Source: Miscanthus floridulus (taxonomy: Eukaryota; Streptophyta; Magnoliopsida; Poales; Poaceae). From it: a stretch of 64,000 nt of DNA. This document shows, one piece after another, positions 10,478 to 21,078 of the stretch. Within the stretch, counting starts at the first letter, position 1. Each line of letters starts with the position of its first letter. The stretch covers positions 121,692,951 to 121,756,950 of the forward strand of contig NC_089597.1 in assembly GCF_019320115.1 (NCBI RefSeq). The letters are read 5' to 3'. The position numbers and the translations under genes are program-made. Under the pieces are notes generated by a model. The model saw nothing but the letters and a program-made list of their open reading frames with translations. It did not search any database and had not been told where the DNA came from.

Positions 10478-13400
10478 TCAATTTTTAGTGAAGTTACTAA
10501 AATCAAGTACATTGAGCTCATTCCGCAATCTACAAAATGTAGCCTCATCTAGCGGTTTAGTGAAGATATCCGCTAATTGATCTTCGGATCTTACACCTTC
10601 TAGTGATATATCATTTTTAGCTACATGATCTCTTAGAAAGTGATGGCGGATATCTATATGCTTGGTGCGAGAGTGTTGAACCGGATTATTTGCAAGTTTT
10701 ACCGCACTTTCATTATCGCACAAAAGAGGTACTTTCTCTAGAACTACTCCATAGTCTAGTAAAGTTTATTTCATGTATAATATTTGTGCACAACAAGCAC
10801 CCGCGGTAATGTATTCCACTTCGGCGGTGGACAAAGCCACACTATTTTGTTTCTTGGAGGACCAAGACACAAGTGATCTACCAAGCAAATGGCACCCTCC
10901 AGATGTGCTCTTTCTATCAACTTTGCATCCGGCGTAATCCGAATCAGAATAGCCAATCAATTCAAATAAAGCTTCTTTGGGATACCAAAGACCAATGCTT
11001 GGCGTGTGCTTAAGATACCTAAGGATTCTTTTTACGGCAATTAAATGTGTTTCCTTAGGACTAGCTTGAAACCTAGCACACATACACACACTAAACATGA
11101 TGTTGGGCCTAGATACGGTTAAATATAACAAGCTACCAATCATAGAACGGTAGAGAGTTTGATCAACCGAGTTACCTCCCTCATCTAGGTCGAGATGTCC
11201 ATTGGTAGGCATTGGGGTCTTGATTGGCTTACATTCATCCATCTTGAATCTCTTGTGAAGATCTTTTGTGTATTTCTCTTGAGAGATGAAGATGCCTTCT
11301 TTCATTTGCTTGACTTGAAAACCAAGAAAGAATGTAAGCTCACCAATCATTGACATCTCGAACTCCTTAGACATCAATTCACCAAATTCTTTGCATGAGT
11401 CTTCATTTGATGATCCAAAGATGATATCATCAACATATACTTGACAAATGAAGATATACCCATCAAGCTTCTTGGTGAATAGTGTGGTGTCGACCTTCCC
11501 AATGGTGAAGCCCTTCTCAGTAAGGAAATCCCGAAGGCGCTCATACCAAGCTCTTGGGGCTTGCTTAAGCCCATATAGTGCCTTGGACAACCTATAAACA
11601 TGATTAGGATATCTAGGGTCTTCAAACCCGGGAGGTTGATCAACATAGACTAGTTCATTAATAAAGCCATTTAAGAATGCACTTTTCACATCCATTTGAT
11701 ATAGTTTCATTTCATGATGTGATGCATATGCAAGAAGGATATGGATGGCTTCTAATCTTGCAACCGGTGCAAAGGTTTCTCCAAAATCTAAACCTTCAAC
11801 TTGAGAGAATCCCTTTGCAACTAGTCTTGCCTTGTTCCTCACAACAACACCTTGATCATCTTGCTTGTTGCGGAACACCCACTTTATTCCAATGACTCTT
11901 GCACCTTTTGGTCGCTCTTCAAGATTCCAAACTTCATTGTGAGTGAAGTTGTTCAACTCTTCATGCATGGCATTGATCCAATCTGGATCTTTAAGAGCTT
12001 CTTCTACCTTGGTAGGCTCATAGCAAGAGACAAAAGAGTGATGAGCGATAAATGAAGTAAGTTTTTGAGATCGAGTCATTACACCCTTTAATGGACTCCC
12101 TATGATGAGATCTTGTAGATGATCTTGTAGGAGAGGTGTATTTCTTCTATTGACCACTTGAGGAGGAGGTTGTGGAGCATCAACATCTTATGCTTGTACC
12201 ACCATTTGCTCATAGGAGATATGAGTATCTTCATTTTCTACTCTCCCATCTTTTTCACCATCTTGTGGTACATTTGATGAATTAGGTTGGTTAATGACTT
12301 GTACATCATCTTCATTATCTTTTGGCTTGATGTCTCCCACCGGGATATTCTTCATAGCCTCCCTCAATGGTTCATCACCTACATCATCAAGATTCTCATG
12401 TGCTCCTTGGGAGCCGTTAGATTCATCAAATTCCACATCATATGTTTCTTCAACTAAGCCGGTGGCATGATTGAATACTCTATATGCTTTGGACTTCAAT
12501 GAGTAGCCAACAAGAAAACCTATATCACAACGTCTTTGAAACTTCCCTAGGTGTTGCCGCTTCTTATAGATGTAGCACTTGCAACCAAACACCCTAAAGA
12601 AGAAGACGTCTGGCTTCTTCCCATTGAGCAACTCATACAGTGTCTTGACAAGGAACTTTTGAAGAAATAGGCAGTTAGATGCATAACATGCGGTGTTGAT
12701 TGCTTCCGCCCATAGAGCTTCGGGGGTGTTGTACTCATCTAGCATTGTCCTTGCAAGAGTGATCAAAGTCCGGTTCTTCCTCTCAACTACACCATTTTGT
12801 TGAGGAGTATAGGTTGCGGAGACTTCATGTTTGATTCCAACTTCATCACAATAAGCTTCTATGTTTGTGTTGTCAAACTCTTTGCCATTGTCACTTCTTA
12901 TCTTTTTGAGCTTCACTTCAAATTTATTTTGAGCTCTCTTGGCAAACTTTTTGAAACAAGATGCAACTTTGGATTTGTCATGAAGGAAAAACACCCATGT
13001 ATATCTTGAATAGTCATCCACAATCACAAGGCAATAGAGATTTCCTCCCAAACTCTTGTATGTTGTTGGTCCAAATAAATCCATGTGTAGGAGTTCTAGC
13101 ACTCTTGTGGTTGACATGAAAGCTTTGGTTGGATGAGTGTTTGCAACTTGCTTGCCGGCTTGACATGCACTACAAAGCTTGTCCTTCTCAAACTTCACAT
13201 CCTTCAACCCTCTCACCAAATCATTCTTCATAAGCTTCTTGAGTGAGCTCATCCCAACATGAGCAAGTCTTCTATGCCATAGCCACCCAAGTGTTGTTTT
13301 GGTGAATAGGCAAGTCTTCAAGTTTGCATCTTCGGAGGTGAAGTCAACTAGATATAAGTTGTTGTATCTAAATCCATTGAATATCACTTGATTGTCATCT

Positions 13401-13705
13401 ACTTTGGATACAACAACCTCCTTCTCGGTGAATAAGCATTGAAAGCCAAGATCACACAATTGCTCAACGGATAGCAAGTTGAAGCTCAATGAAGCAACAT
13501 AGAGCACATTGGAGATGGAATGATCATTTGAGATTGCCACTTTGCCCAATCCTTTAACCTTGCCCTTTGAATTATCTCCAAATGTTATTTTCTCTTGTCC
13601 ATCTACCTCTTCATCTAGTGAGGTGAACATACGGGGATCACCGGTCATATGTTGAGTGCAACCACTATCAATAACCCAATGACTTCCACCGGTCTTGTAG
13701 TTTAC
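10478..13705 (-). pseudogene. pol: Inner Sirevirus pol: protease, integrase, reverse transcriptase, RNase H (two stops)
   Basis: One continuous frame runs downstream of an in-frame TAG (13706-13708). The copia protease DSGC motif is near 13665. The pre-integrase zinc finger (H-R-R-L-A-H ... C-x2-C) and the integrase core keep their catalytic residues, with Asp in MDLFG, Asp in RSDNG and Glu in NGVVERKN. The RT spans about 12000-11230 with motif A ([10 protein letters not shown]) and an intact YVDD box near 11430. The RNase H segment contains SDSDYAG and ends with DFSNFTKN at 10478. Only two stops interrupt it: TAA at 12188-12190 between integrase and RT, and TAA at 10766-10768 in RNase H, both CAA-to-TAA type. 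It shares its frame with gag and is separated from it by TGA and TAG stops. Confidence 0.92.
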
Positions 13706-13720
13706 CTACACACAAGAGAT

Positions 13721-16108
13721 TCAAGCTTTAGGGATCCAAGCTTGTTGAGGGCCCTTCACCTTCTCAACAAGTGACTTAGCCACCCAAATTTTCTTAGGCC
13801 TACTCTTGTTGGGGGGACCTAAGAACATGACTTTCATCTTTCCACTCGAATCTTTTCTAAGCATGTAGTAAGCATTGAAAGCAAAGGGTCTAGCATGCTT
13901 GGGCAAGGGTTGTGGTGGTGGAGTTTGACACTCATGAGCAAAGTGGCCTTCTTGTCCACACTCAAAACATCTCTTTGGCTTTGGCTTTGGCTTTGATTGT
14001 TGGTGTTGAGCTTGAGCCTTCTTCTTCTCTACACTTGCCATATATCCAATGCCACTTCTATCCATCTTCATGATGGTATTCATGAGTAGCTCACTTTGGA
14101 GATGCTTGCCTCTAGCAAACTTGCTCAATCCCACCTTGAGATGCTCTTTCTCCATCTTGAGCTTCTTGTTCTCTTCCTTGAGAATATCATTGTTCTTCTC
14201 CTCCTTGAGTTTCTTGATTTCTTCTTTTAGCTTCTCATTCTCAAGGATCACCTCTTTGTCATGATCAAGAGTTTCTAGCACAATGGTGTTGTGACTTTTC
14301 ATCTCTTCAAGATCTTTCATGAGCTTCTCACTGTCACTCTTGAGCTTGACATACTCATCATAGTCATTGCACTCAACCACTTGCTTGCCCTTGCTACTAG
14401 ATCCATGCTCAAAGCTTTCATCAATTAAATCATCACATGAGGTAGCTATATCAATCTTAACAACATGGTTAGTAGCATCATGTGGCTCATTTGGTAAGAA
14501 TTCTTGTGCAATAGTAAGGGTATCATAATTGATCTTTAGAGTTGTATATTCATCTTTTAGCTTATTGTGACTAGTGATAAGCTCATTGTGCACCCACTCA
14601 AGTTTATCATTTTTATCTTTAAGCTCTTTCTTAGAAGATTTGAGCTCCTTGAGTTTGGATGATATAGAATCATTTATTTCTTTGAGCTCATCATTAGCCT
14701 TTTCTAATGTGTCACACTTAGCTAAGAGTGAGTCATTTTTAGCATCAAGTTTTTCATTTGTAGCTCTACTCTTTCTAATGATCTTAGTATATTTTCTTAG
14801 TATTTTGACAAGATCATCATATGTAGGTGAGTCATCATCATCGCTATCACTATCATCATCACTAGCATGTTCATCATCACTACTATCATCACTCTTAGTT
14901 ACCTTGCGTTCACCTTTGGCCATAAGACATAGGTGTGTAGAGGATGATGGCGATGGTGGCGGTGAAGATGCAAGATCAATAGCAATGGCGGCCAACTTTT
15001 CATCGTCACTATCATCATCGGATGATCCACTTGATGAATCAATGTCCGTGAGCCAATCACCGACAATGTAGGCCTTGCCACTCTTCTTCTTCTTGTAGAA
15101 GTCCCTCTTTTTGCCATCTCTCTTCTTGTATGGCTTGTTCTTTTTCTTTTCATCTTCATCACTTGAATCATCTTTCTTGCCCTTGTTCTTGAACTTGTCT
15201 TTCTTGGCCTTTGTGCATTGATGAGCTAGATGGCCAAGTTCACCACAATTGTAGCAATCTATCTCGGAGATTGGCTTTTTTCTTGAGCTTGTGAAGAACT
15301 TCTTCTTCTTGCCGTCAAACTTGATGCCACTCTTGTTTAGCCTTTTTAGCATCTTGGTGGTCTTCTTCACCATGAGGGCAAGGCTTTCTTCATCATCTTC
15401 ATCACTTGAGCTCTCATACTCAAGTCTTGCTTTGCCCTTGTCTTGGCTAGCTTTGAATGCTAAGTCCTTCTCTTTTTTCTTTGTAGAGGATGAGCCATCT
15501 TGTGGTGTGATGTGCATGTACATCTCATGAGCATTGATCTTTCCCAAGATTTGTGTCGGTGTAGCGGCGGAAAGATCACCTTGATGTAGCATGGTCACAA
15601 TGTGCCCATATTTGTCAATGGGGAGGACACTCAAGATTTTTCTCACAACATCGGACGATGACATTTGAGTAAGTCCAAGCCCATTGACTTCCTCTACAAG
15701 AACATTTAATCGAGAATACATCTCATTAGCACTTTCTTTAGGAAACATCTCAAAAGAATTTAGCTTTTTAATCACAAGATGATAGCGTTCCTCACGCTCA
15801 CTCTTGGTTCCCTCATGGAGCGCACAAACGTCCGACCATAGTGCATGGGCGTTTTTGTGGTTCCTTACACGATTGAACACATCTTTGCAAAGGCCTCTAA
15901 AGATGGTGTTGCGAGCCTTTGCATTCCATTTTTCATAATTCACTTCATCGCCTTGAAGTTGTGCGACATTCCTAGGTGTTGGGAACCCTTGAGAGGCGGC
16001 TCTAAGTATTCCAATGTCTAGAGCTTCTAAGTACGCTTCCATGCGGATTTTCCAATATGGAAAGTCATCTCCCTCAAAGATAGGAGGAGGTCCATCCCCA
16101 TGAGACAT
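13721..16108 (-). CDS. gag: Inner Sirevirus gag polyprotein (intact, 795 aa)
   Basis: The ATG at 16108 lies 40 bp after the PBS and starts MSHGDGPPPIFEGD, the usual opening of copia gags that bind the RNA genome and assemble the virus-like particle. Residues about 10-200 form the UBN2-type gag domain (YWKIRMEAYL near residue 22). A CCHC knuckle (CYNCGELGHLAHQC) lies near residue 286. Acidic Asp/Ser tracts occur around 350-440, a long Lys/Glu/Leu coiled coil around 440-690, and a second CCHC knuckle (CFECGQEGHFAHEC) near 719. The frame is uninterrupted to TGA at 13721-13723, so this Gag could still be made if the LTR promoter is active. The large size and two knuckles are typical of Sireviruses. 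Confidence 0.93.
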   Translation of the reverse strand: MSHGDGPPPIFEGDDFPYWKIRMEAYLEALDIGILRAASQGFPTPRNVAQLQGDEVNYEKWNAKARNTIFRGLCKDVFNRVRNHKNAHALWSDVCALHEGTKSEREERYHLVIKKLNSFEMFPKESANEMYSRLNVLVEEVNGLGLTQMSSSDVVRKILSVLPIDKYGHIVTMLHQGDLSAATPTQILGKINAHEMYMHITPQDGSSSTKKKEKDLAFKASQDKGKARLEYESSSDEDDEESLALMVKKTTKMLKRLNKSGIKFDGKKKKFFTSSRKKPISEIDCYNCGELGHLAHQCTKAKKDKFKNKGKKDDSSDEDEKKKNKPYKKRDGKKRDFYKKKKSGKAYIVGDWLTDIDSSSGSSDDDSDDEKLAAIAIDLASSPPPSPSSSTHLCLMAKGERKVTKSDDSSDDEHASDDDSDSDDDDSPTYDDLVKILRKYTKIIRKSRATNEKLDAKNDSLLAKCDTLEKANDELKEINDSISSKLKELKSSKKELKDKNDKLEWVHNELITSHNKLKDEYTTLKINYDTLTIAQEFLPNEPHDATNHVVKIDIATSCDDLIDESFEHGSSSKGKQVVECNDYDEYVKLKSDSEKLMKDLEEMKSHNTIVLETLDHDKEVILENEKLKEEIKKLKEEKNNDILKEENKKLKMEKEHLKVGLSKFARGKHLQSELLMNTIMKMDRSGIGYMASVEKKKAQAQHQQSKPKPKPKRCFECGQEGHFAHECQTPPPQPLPKHARPFAFNAYYMLRKDSSGKMKVMFLGPPNKSRPKKIWVAKSLVEKVKGPQQAWIPKA

Positions 16109-16147
16109 CTTGCTCTAAGCAATTAAGCTTAAAAACATGAGCACAAG

Positions 16148-16159
16148 GCTCTGATACCA
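16148..16159 (-). other. Primer binding site of inner Sirevirus (initiator tRNA-Met)
   Basis: On the minus strand this reads TGGTATCAGAGC, two bases inside the 5' LTR end at 16162. It is complementary to the 3' end of initiator tRNA-Met. Confidence 0.92.
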
Positions 16160-16161
16160 AT

Positions 16162-17734
16162 TGAAAGGATCAAGATGCCCAAGAGGGGGGGGTGAATTGG
16201 GCTAATTCTAAATTCTCTTGCACTAATCAAATCCTACGGATAGCCCAATTAACCCCTTGTGCCTAGAAAAATGTTTATATTAAACTAATGCACAACAACC
16301 TTGCAACCTATGTTCCAAACTTACTCTAGCAAGCAATTCTATGGATGTAAAACAAGTATTGAATTGCTTAAATTAAATACTCAAAGTAAGTGCTCAAAGT
16401 AAATAGGGAGAGAAAGGAACGCGGCGATGTTTTGCCGAGGTATCGGAGAGTCGCCACTCCCCACTAGTCCTCATTGGAGCACCCACGCAAGGGTGTAGCT
16501 CCCCCTTGATCCGCGCAAGGATAAAGTGCTCTCTATGGATTGATTCTTCGACACTCCGTCGCGGCGAATCACCCAAAGCCGCTCACAACTTGAGTTGGGT
16601 CACCCACAAGCTCCGCCGGGTGAACACCAAACTCCCGATCACCACCAAGCCGTCTAGGTGATGGCGATCACCAAGAGTAACAAGCACGAACTCTCACTTG
16701 ACCACGTGAAGCCTAATGAGAAGATGGATGCACACTTTGCTACTCTTGATTTGCTAGTGAGGCTACTCTCTTGGATTCTCAAATCACAAACACCTCACTA
16801 GGACCTTGCTCTTCTTGGCACTCACAAACGTATTTCTCAGCTGTTGGAATGAGCAAAAGTTACTCCACTCACGAGTGGAGCCTCTATTTATAAGGCAGCC
16901 TGAAAAATGAACCGTTATGAGCTTCTGCGGGATGACCGGACGCTCCGATCGTTTTGACCGGACGCTCCGGTCAGTTCAACCCGCGAATAGTTTTCAAATG
17001 ATGACCGAACGCTGTCAGGGTCCGGTCAGTACCGACCGGATATGTCCAGTCGCTCTTGGATGCTTACTGTAAACGACCGGACGCTAGATACTCAGGGTCC
17101 GGTCACCACTGACCAGACGCGTCCGGTCACTCTTTCCCAAGTCTGGACCCTTACTGGAGTCGACCGAACGCTAGCCCTCAGCGTCCGATCACACGACCTT
17201 CCAGCGTCCGGTCACTCCAGACTTGTTCTTCACGGTCAAATGAACTGACCGGACCCTGCGGCCAGCGTTCGGTCGCACCGGAGCCAGCGTCCGGTCAGTG
17301 TTTGACCCTCCATTCACTTCCAACATTCGAACATATGTGAATGAAGTTTGCTCCATAGGATCTTGGGCATTCATAGGAGCTACCTAGAGCTAGTTTAACC
17401 AAGTGTGCACCACACCTAACTCACTAGACTCAACTAGGTCAAGCTACCCGTTCATGCCCCCTTCATAGTATGGCCAAAGGAAAAACAAAGTCCTAAACTA
17501 CTCTAAGTGTCTCTCCAACTCTAATCGACACTTAGAACTAGTTATCCTTAACCTTGTCGTCCATCCTTTAAAAACCAAAACAATTTCCATCGTAGGGGCA
17601 TAACAACTTTGATTGCCTAATCGATCTCCATTACCATGACCTAACTTAATTGCCTCTGCAAAACACATGTTAGTCATAGTAATCTTGTATTGACATTAAT
17701 CACCGAAATCCAACTAGGGGCCTAGATGCTTTCA
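16162..17734 (-). repeat. Inner Sirevirus 5' LTR (right copy on the plus strand)
   Basis: This 1573-bp LTR is colinear with 4530-6101 and has identical termini. It is followed by the TSD copy TCGGC at 17735-17739. Palindromic half-sites lie at about 16934-17301, and the TATA box (minus-strand CCTTATAAATAG) at about 16882-16893. Sampled differences from the other LTR are almost all transitions at CpG inside the palindromes. Confidence 0.95.
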
Positions 17735-17739
17735 TCGGC
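17735..17739. repeat. Target-site duplication, right copy (TCGGC)
   Basis: It matches 4525-4529 exactly, and the outer integrase frame continues directly after it. Confidence 0.95.
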
Positions 17740-20012
17740 CAAGTATACTCCTCAATCAAATGGGCTAGTTGAAAGAAAGAATAGAACCTTGATTGATATG
17801 GCAAGATCAATGTTGAGTGAGTACAATGTGAGTCATTCATTTTGGGCCGAAGCAATCAACATGGCTTGCTATTATAGCAACCGACTCTATTGTCACCCCA
17901 TGATGGAGAAGACACCCTATGAGCTTTTGAATGGAAGAAAGCCCAACATAGCATACTTTCGGGTTTTTGGTTGTAAATGCTATATATTGAAGAAAGGCAC
18001 TAGATTGAGCAAGTTTGAAAAGTAATGTGATGAAGGTTTCTTGCTTGGTTACTCCACTACTAGCAAGGCTTATAGAGTTTGGAATTTAGCTAGTGGTACT
18101 CTTGAGGAGGTTCATGATGTGGAGTTTGATGAAACAAATGGTTTCCAAGAGGAAAATGAGAATCTAGATGATGTAAGAGGCACTCAATTGGTCAATGCAA
18201 TGAAGAACATGGACATTGGTGAGTTAAGGCCTAGAGAGGTAATTGATATTGAAGATGACAAGAATCAAGTGCTCTCTAACTCAAATATGCAAGCTAGTAG
18301 TTCTCATGATCAAATCCAAGCAAGCATTAGTAATGGCAATATGCAAGATCAACAAATGGCTAGTTCATCATCTCAACCAAGTGATCAATCAAATGCTAGC
18401 AATCAAGTGCAAGTGCTTCAACCAACCAATGTTGCAAGAGATCATCCATTGGATACTATCATTGGTGATATTTCAAGGGGAGTACAAACTAGATCAAGAT
18501 TGGCATTATTTTGTGAGCACTTCTCATTTGTGTCATCCATTGAACCTAAGAAGATAGACAAAGCTTTGAATAATGTTGATTGGGTCAATGCTATGCATGA
18601 AGAGCTAAACAACTTCACAAGAAACCAAGTATGGGAGTTAGTTAAGAGGCCTAAGGGTCATAATGTGATTGGAACCAAGTGGGTCTTTCAGAACAAGTAA
18701 GATCAAGATGGGATAGTGATAAGGAACAAAGCAAGATTAGTGGCTCAAGGTTACACTCAAGTTGAAGGTCTTGACTTTGGAGAAACATATGCCCTAGTTG
18801 CAAGATTGGAAGCAATTAGTATCTTGCTAGCTTATGCTTGTGCCCACAACATCAAGTTATATCAAATGGATATGAAGAGTGCATTTCTCAATGGGTACAT
18901 CAATGAGCTTGTATATGTTGAGCAACCTCCCAGTTTTGAAGATGAGAAGAAACCCAACTATGTCTACAAGTTGCGAAAGGCTTTGTATGGATTGAAACAA
19001 GCACCTAGAGCACGGTATGAGAGATTGAAGGATTTCCTACTCTCTAAGGGATTCAAGATGGGAAAGGTTGACACCACTCTTTAGATCAACAAATCAAGAA
19101 TTTTGTGAGGAGTTTGGCAAGATGATGGCAAGTGAGTTTGAGATGTCTATGATTGGAGAACTTAGTTACTTCCTTGGTCTTCAAATAAAGCAAATGAAGA
19201 ATGGCACATTTGTGAGTCAAGGCAAGTATATCAAGGATATGCTCAAGAAGTTTGAAATGGATGAGAGTAAAGCTATTAGTACATCAATAGGGACAAGTGG
19301 AAGCTTGGATAGTGATGCTAGTGGCAACATGGTAGATCAAAAGATATATCGGTCTATGATTGAAAGCCTACTCTATGTGACTGCATCAAGGCTGGATGTG
19401 ATGTTTAGTGTATGCATGTGTGCTAGATTTCAAGCCTCACTAAGAGAAAGTCATTTGAAGGCAACTAAGAGAATATTGAGGTATTTAAAGCATACACAAT
19501 ATGTTGGATTATGGTATCCCAAAGGAGCAAGATTTGAGTTGATTGGATATTCGGACTCTGATTATGCGGGATGCAAAGTTGAGAGAAAGAGCACATCAGG
19601 CACATATCAACTATTGGGAAGATCACTTGTATCTTGGTCATCAAAGAAGCAAATTAGTGTAGCACTTTCAACCGCCGAAGCGGAGTACATTTTGGCCGGT
19701 AGTTATTGTGCTCAATTACTTTGGATGAAGGCTACTTTAAGTGACTTTGGAATCAAGTTCAAGCAAGTGCCATTGCTATGTGACAATGAAAGTGCCGTAA
19801 AGCTCACCAACAACCTGGTTCAACACTCAAGAATAAAGCATATAAATGTCCGTCATCACTTCATAAGAGATCACCAACAAAAAGGGACATTTGCATAGAG
19901 AGTGTGGGCACCGAAGATCAACTTGCCGACATATTCACCAAGCCACTTGATGAGAAGAGATTTTGCAAGCTAAGGAATAAATTGAACATACTTGACTTCT
20001 CCAATATGTGTT
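17740..20012 (+). pseudogene. pol: Outer Sirevirus pol, 3' part: integrase C-half, RT, RNase H
   Basis: The frame continues the integrase interrupted at 4524, with the catalytic Glu in SNGLVERKNRT (about 17757). TAA at about 18023 breaks the integrase C-terminal region, and TAA at about 18698 lies at the start of RT. RT motif A (MDMKSAFLNG, about 18868) is intact. The sequence then jumps from the DTTLF motif directly to the segment after YVDD near 19080, with a frameshift: roughly 60 bp including the catalytic YVDD box is deleted. RNase H ([17 protein letters not shown], about 19555-19600) is readable but frameshifted near 19885, and the domain ends with a TGA at about 20012. The element cannot reverse-transcribe itself. 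Confidence 0.9.
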
Positions 20013-21078
20013 GATGCAACCCCATTATATGACATGCCTCTCCTTCGAGCAATCTAAGGTAAAAGTTGATTGGCATGGCATACATCTTTGCTAAGGACAT
20101 GATTAGTGCATCTAGATATATTTCACATTTGAATAGGATCATTCATGAAAATCAAATAAATTTGATGCTTGTATGGTACCACTATTGCTTGTATGTTTAA
20201 AATGATCTAGTGTTTAACTCAACATGGTACAAGATAACCCTTATTTGGAGGTGTGAAGAAGCTTGTCTTTGGATCAAACCGAGTTAAATATCTTTTGCAA
20301 GTAATCTAGGTTGAACCAAATTGGAAACATGATCCGCATTTCGCATGGTTTCACCCCAATCTATCTATAATTTGAACCTATCTCTACTTCAAGCCTTTGT
20401 GATCATAGATGACAAAGGGGGAGAGAGAACAAAGATATGAGTGATAGGGGAGTATTTGACATAGGGGGAGAGATATGATAAAAGAAAGAGATCAATTAAA
20501 ATTTTGAGCATACAAATAGGGGGAGCAAGCTCATAAACTTGTATGGTGCATTTGAATGAGCATTACATATGTTTGCTTGCATGGCATAAGTTTTAATTTC
20601 AAATATCCATGCTTGTGTGGTGTATGCTAGTTGTAGGTTTGAATATTGAAATGAAAAACTAGCATGCATAGGCTAAGTAACTAGACTTATATTCTTACTA
20701 TGGAAACTAGACCCTTGCATGTAATGTTGATCTCACGGGGTATTCTAGTTTTTGTATATGTCTAGTTACTAATGGTGCTAAGGATGGTATAATGGTGCAC
20801 TCCGATTGGTATCACGCTTCAAAGGTTCATCTCTTATACCTTAGCATCATTTGGTAGAAATTGACTCCTATATTTCCTATCTAATCATATATGCAAATCT
20901 TCAATCCAAACTCTTAGCACATATGTAGGGGGAGCAATTGCTATCATAAGGAGTTCATGAAACTTGCACATATCCTTTACACATGGTAAATATGCTTGGG
21001 CAAGCAACATGGATTCAAATGAACTTTAATTCATATATTTGTATAAGGGTTGTCATCAATTACCAAAAAGGGAGAGAT
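20013..21078 (+). other. Non-coding region with repeated polypurine tracts before the 3' LTR
   Basis: No ORF of note. Purine tracts built on AGGGGGAG occur at about 20414-20426, 20462-20472, 20518-20528 and 20926-20935. The functional PPT (AAAAAGGGAGAGAT, 21065-21078) directly precedes the 3' LTR. Multiple PPTs are a known Sirevirus signature. Unlike the other two Sireviruses here, no env-like ORF is visible in this position. Confidence 0.75.

Larger units (their letters stand above)
4530..17734 (-). mobile_element. Inner Ty1/copia Sirevirus retrotransposon, structurally complete
   Basis: A 13,205-bp element lies between a perfect TCGGC TSD. Read on the minus strand, the order is 5' LTR (17734-16162), iMet PBS, gag (16108-13721), pol (13705-10478), a palindrome/TATA module (10085-9755), a GC-rich leader, an env-like ORF (8998-6553), PPTs and 3' LTR (6101-4530). 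The LTRs are 1572 and 1573 bp and nearly identical, with most sampled differences being C/T transitions at CpG, so the insertion is fairly young. Gag is uninterrupted. Pol has only two internal stop codons and keeps its catalytic residues. The env-like ORF is more decayed. Confidence 0.95.
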
